64,000 nt of DNA from NCBI GenBank assembly GCA_016124945.1, contig WGMT01000021.1:124001-188000 (forward strand). Reading direction: 5' to 3'. Positions 62,079 to 64,000 of this stretch are shown in pieces. Numbering within the stretch: the first letter of the stretch is position 1; each line of letters begins with the position of its first letter. A program made the position numbers and the translations under genes. The stretch is from a bacterium (lineage in GTDB: Bacteria; Chloroflexota; Anaerolineae; Caldilineales; Caldilineaceae). The notes below the pieces were generated by a model, which saw only the letters and a program-made list of their open reading frames with translations, made no database searches and had not been told where the DNA came from.

Positions 62079-62496
62079 ACAAAACTAGACAACCGAAGGC
62101 GCCTGTACAACAAATTGACAAAGCACTTAAAGCTTGCTAGGATACGGCATACCTACCGTCACGGGCAATGTAGCCAGGTGAACAACAAGCCTCCAGGCTT
62201 ATCTGTTCTTGTCCAAGCCCAAAACGTCTGAATCTTCTCCGTCCTGGCAATCATTGAGCGGACCCCCCTGAAATCCGTTCTACCATCAGCAGCTTGGACG
62301 TACATTTTCCTACTTCATCTGGAAAAGAGATGCTTCCTTCTACCATCTCCAATTTGACAGGCGGGTTTGCTGTTAACAGTTGGCTGATGCAATAACGCTC
62401 CGATTTTTAGAGGAATCAACCCAGTATGAGTTTTTATGTAAAGTGGCATTCTGTCCTTGTGCCCTCATCGACCAGTTTTCAGAGGAGTAGGCCTCA
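62079..62496 (+). other. Leader/promoter region of the opp operon
   Basis: This 418-base gap has TTGACA (62115-62120) and TAGGAT (62138-62143) 17 bases apart, a good promoter that would give a leader near 350 bases. No known riboswitch or T-box pattern is seen. A 33-codon frame (62426-62527) behind AGAGGAA overlaps the oppD start and might be a leader peptide, but it is not persuasive. GAGGAG lies nine bases before the oppD ATG. Confidence 0.45.
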
Positions 62497-63519
62497 ATGG
62501 CGAAGTTGCTCGAAGTCAAGAATCTGAAAACCCAATTCTTCACACAAGATGGTGTCGTCCACGCGGTCAATGGCATTACATATGAGGTTGACCAGGGCGA
62601 AACCGTTGCGATTGTGGGGGAATCGGGTAGCGGTAAGAGCGTGGGTGTTATGTCGCTCATCCGCTTGATTCCAGAACCGCCCGGCAAAATTGTCGACGGC
62701 GAAGTCTGGTTCGACGGTCAGGATTTGTTGAAGCTGAACGAGGAAGAACTACGGCGTATTCGCGGCAACCGTATCGCCATGATCTTCCAAGATCCTATGA
62801 CTTCACTAAACCCTGTCCTAACCATTGGTCGTCAGATTACTGAGGCCATCGAACTCCATCTGCGTATGAACCGCGACGAAGCGCGTAAACGTGCGGTGGA
62901 ATTGCTCGAATTGGTGGGCATCCCGGGCGCCAGTTCCCGCCTCGACGACTACCCCCATCAATTCTCGGGTGGTATGCGTCAACGTGTGATGATCGCCATG
63001 GGGTTGAGTTGCAATCCGCAACTCCTCATCGCCGACGAGCCGACAACAGCCCTCGATGTGACCATTCAGGCGCAGATTGTCGACTTGGTGGAACGTCTCA
63101 AAGAAGAATTGGGCATGGCGATTATCTGGATCACCCATGATCTGGGTGTGGTGGCCGGTATGGCCGACCGGGTGATCGTTATGTACTCGGGTTTCATTGT
63201 CGAAGAGGCCGATGTCGATTCGCTTTATGCACAGCCTCGCCATCCCTACACATTGGGCCTGTTGCGCTCGATTCCTCGCCTCGACTTGGGCCGCCAGAAA
63301 CGTCTCATCCCCATTGAGGGCCTGCCGCCGGATCTCTTGGATCCGCCCAGCCACTGCCCCTTTGCGCCACGGTGCACCTTCCAAATAGAAAAGTGCTGGC
63401 AGGAAAATCCGCCACTCATGGATGTTGGCGCCGGGCACCGTTCCGCCTGTTGGGTGGACATCTCTGAAGTCAAAGTGTACGATCCCAAAACCGACGCAGA
63501 TGCAGAGGCAGTCGTATGA
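62497..63519 (+). CDS. oppD: Oligopeptide/dipeptide ABC transporter ATP-binding protein (OppD/DppD)
   Basis: 340 residues. Walker A is GESGSGKS, Q-loop [10 protein letters not shown], signature FSGGMRQRV and Walker [13 protein letters not shown]. The C-terminal [16 protein letters not shown] segment (HPYTLGLL) and the Cys group [15 protein letters not shown] are the oligo_HPY tail; in DppD-type proteins such Cys hold an iron-sulfur cluster. It powers uptake of peptides or other solutes. GAGGAG precedes the ATG. The next gene overlaps by four bases. Confidence 0.94.
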   Translation: MAKLLEVKNLKTQFFTQDGVVHAVNGITYEVDQGETVAIVGESGSGKSVGVMSLIRLIPEPPGKIVDGEVWFDGQDLLKLNEEELRRIRGNRIAMIFQDPMTSLNPVLTIGRQITEAIELHLRMNRDEARKRAVELLELVGIPGASSRLDDYPHQFSGGMRQRVMIAMGLSCNPQLLIADEPTTALDVTIQAQIVDLVERLKEELGMAIIWITHDLGVVAGMADRVIVMYSGFIVEEADVDSLYAQPRHPYTLGLLRSIPRLDLGRQKRLIPIEGLPPDLLDPPSHCPFAPRCTFQIEKCWQENPPLMDVGAGHRSACWVDISEVKVYDPKTDADAEAVV

Positions 63520-64000
63520 GTGAACTGAAGACAACCACCAATGGGGGGGCGCAGGCGGGGAAGCAGGATATTCTGCTCAGCGTGCGCAATTTGAAGATGC
63601 ATTTCCCGATTACTCGGGGCATCATCATCCAACGCCAGGTTGGCAGCATCAAAGCTGTCGATGGCATCAACTTCGATCTGATCCGTGGTGAAACGCTCGG
63701 CTTGGTCGGTGAATCCGGCTGTGGCAAATCCACCACAGGGCGCGCCATCTTGCAGTTGTACGATCCAACCGATGGCGCCGTCATCTTCGAAGGGCAGGAT
63801 CTGACGCAAATGAAGAGCGGCGATCTGCGCCGCATGCGTCGCCGTATGCAGATGATCTTTCAGGATCCGTACGCTTCGCTCAACCCCCGTATGACGGTGG
63901 GCAGCATCGTGGGTGAGCCGTTGGAAGTGCACAACATCGGCAGTAACCGCAAAGAGCGCCAAGAACGTGTACAGGAACTGTTGAAGATTGTGGGGCTAAA
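63516..64000 (+). CDS. oppF: Oligopeptide/dipeptide ABC transporter ATP-binding protein (OppF/DppF), 3' partial
   Basis: The first 161 residues, cut by the window end. ATG 63516 overlaps the oppD stop (ATGA). The N-part has [16 protein letters not shown] and Walker [10 protein letters not shown], then [15 protein letters not shown] (Q-loop). OppF-type subunits pair with OppD as the second ATPase. The permease and binding-protein genes are presumably beyond the window or elsewhere. Confidence 0.92.
   Translation, partial: MSELKTTTNGGAQAGKQDILLSVRNLKMHFPITRGIIIQRQVGSIKAVDGINFDLIRGETLGLVGESGCGKSTTGRAILQLYDPTDGAVIFEGQDLTQMKSGDLRRMRRRMQMIFQDPYASLNPRMTVGSIVGEPLEVHNIGSNRKERQERVQELLKIVGL

Noticed and set aside
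62079..62496. Riboswitch or T-box in the opp leader
   Set aside because: None of the sequence landmarks I know for common riboswitches or T-boxes are present.
62426..62527. 33-codon leader peptide before oppD
   Set aside because: It has a plausible ribosome-binding site but overlaps the oppD start in another frame and shows no codon run or hairpin pair that would support attenuation.

Overview
The window is GC-rich bacterial DNA, densely coding on both strands, with no rRNA and one tRNA. The best guess for the source is a Chloroflexota bacterium of the Anaerolineae/Caldilineales kind. This rests on several ABC sugar-uptake operons with large lipoprotein binding proteins, a GT39-PA14-NHL membrane protein, a fused shikimate kinase/3-dehydroquinate synthase, a baeRF-type protein and a PucR regulator. 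It is an inference from gene content, not a phylogeny.

Layout. 1-3.7 kb: a DUF1801 end, a metallo-beta-lactamase-fold gene broken by TAG, a divergent LmbE deacetylase / MshA-like glycosyltransferase pair and a HAD hydrolase. 4.0-7.3 kb: sugar ABC operon 1 (binding protein, two permeases), then tRNA-Leu(GAG). 7.6-13.5 kb (minus): a GT39-PA14-NHL protein followed by an M6-like membrane protease. 13.6-17 kb (minus): sugar ABC operon 2. 17.3-24.6 kb (minus): an orphan sensor kinase, a 2-hydroxyacid dehydrogenase, a GH3 glycosidase, an esterase and a PucR regulator. 24.7-29.5 kb (minus): a membrane protein, an acidic protein, an M23 peptidase, a double zinc-ribbon protein and an orphan binding protein. 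29.7-36.1 kb (minus): aroC, a small kinase, a secreted beta-sandwich protein, aroKB and aroQ. 36.3-43.5 kb (minus): an HD protein, then an ABC exporter / HAD / trpF / EEP nuclease / FAD oxidase / GDPD chain with start-stop overlaps. 43.6-47.3 kb (minus): baeRF3, an aminoglycoside phosphotransferase-like gene, vapBC and an ANT(6)-like gene. 47.5-55.1 kb: uxuA, a histidine phosphatase, two methyltransferases, a double DinB protein, a probable selenoprotein rhodanese, a frameshifted lipoprotein and an amine oxidase-like protein. 55.2-60.5 kb: larB, larE and larC for the nickel-pincer cofactor between two aldo/keto reductases. 60.7-64 kb: argH and the first two opp/dpp ATPase genes.

Two signals stand out. 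First, the zinc-ribbon/rhodanese gene at 51347-51988 reads through an in-frame TGA in its active-site loop (C-T-U-P), with a SECIS-like two-part hairpin just after the TGA. This fits a selenocysteine protein. Second, about twenty non-coding elements lie in the gene gaps. Each is a pair of inverted arms built of 7-10 base tandem words, in several sequence families. They abut or supply stop codons of many genes, and two sit in frame inside conserved enzymes (trpF and larC).

The gene set describes a heterotroph living on plant-type carbohydrates and peptides: sugar and oligopeptide importers, GH3 glycosidase, esterase and mannonate dehydratase, together with aromatic amino-acid and arginine biosynthesis.
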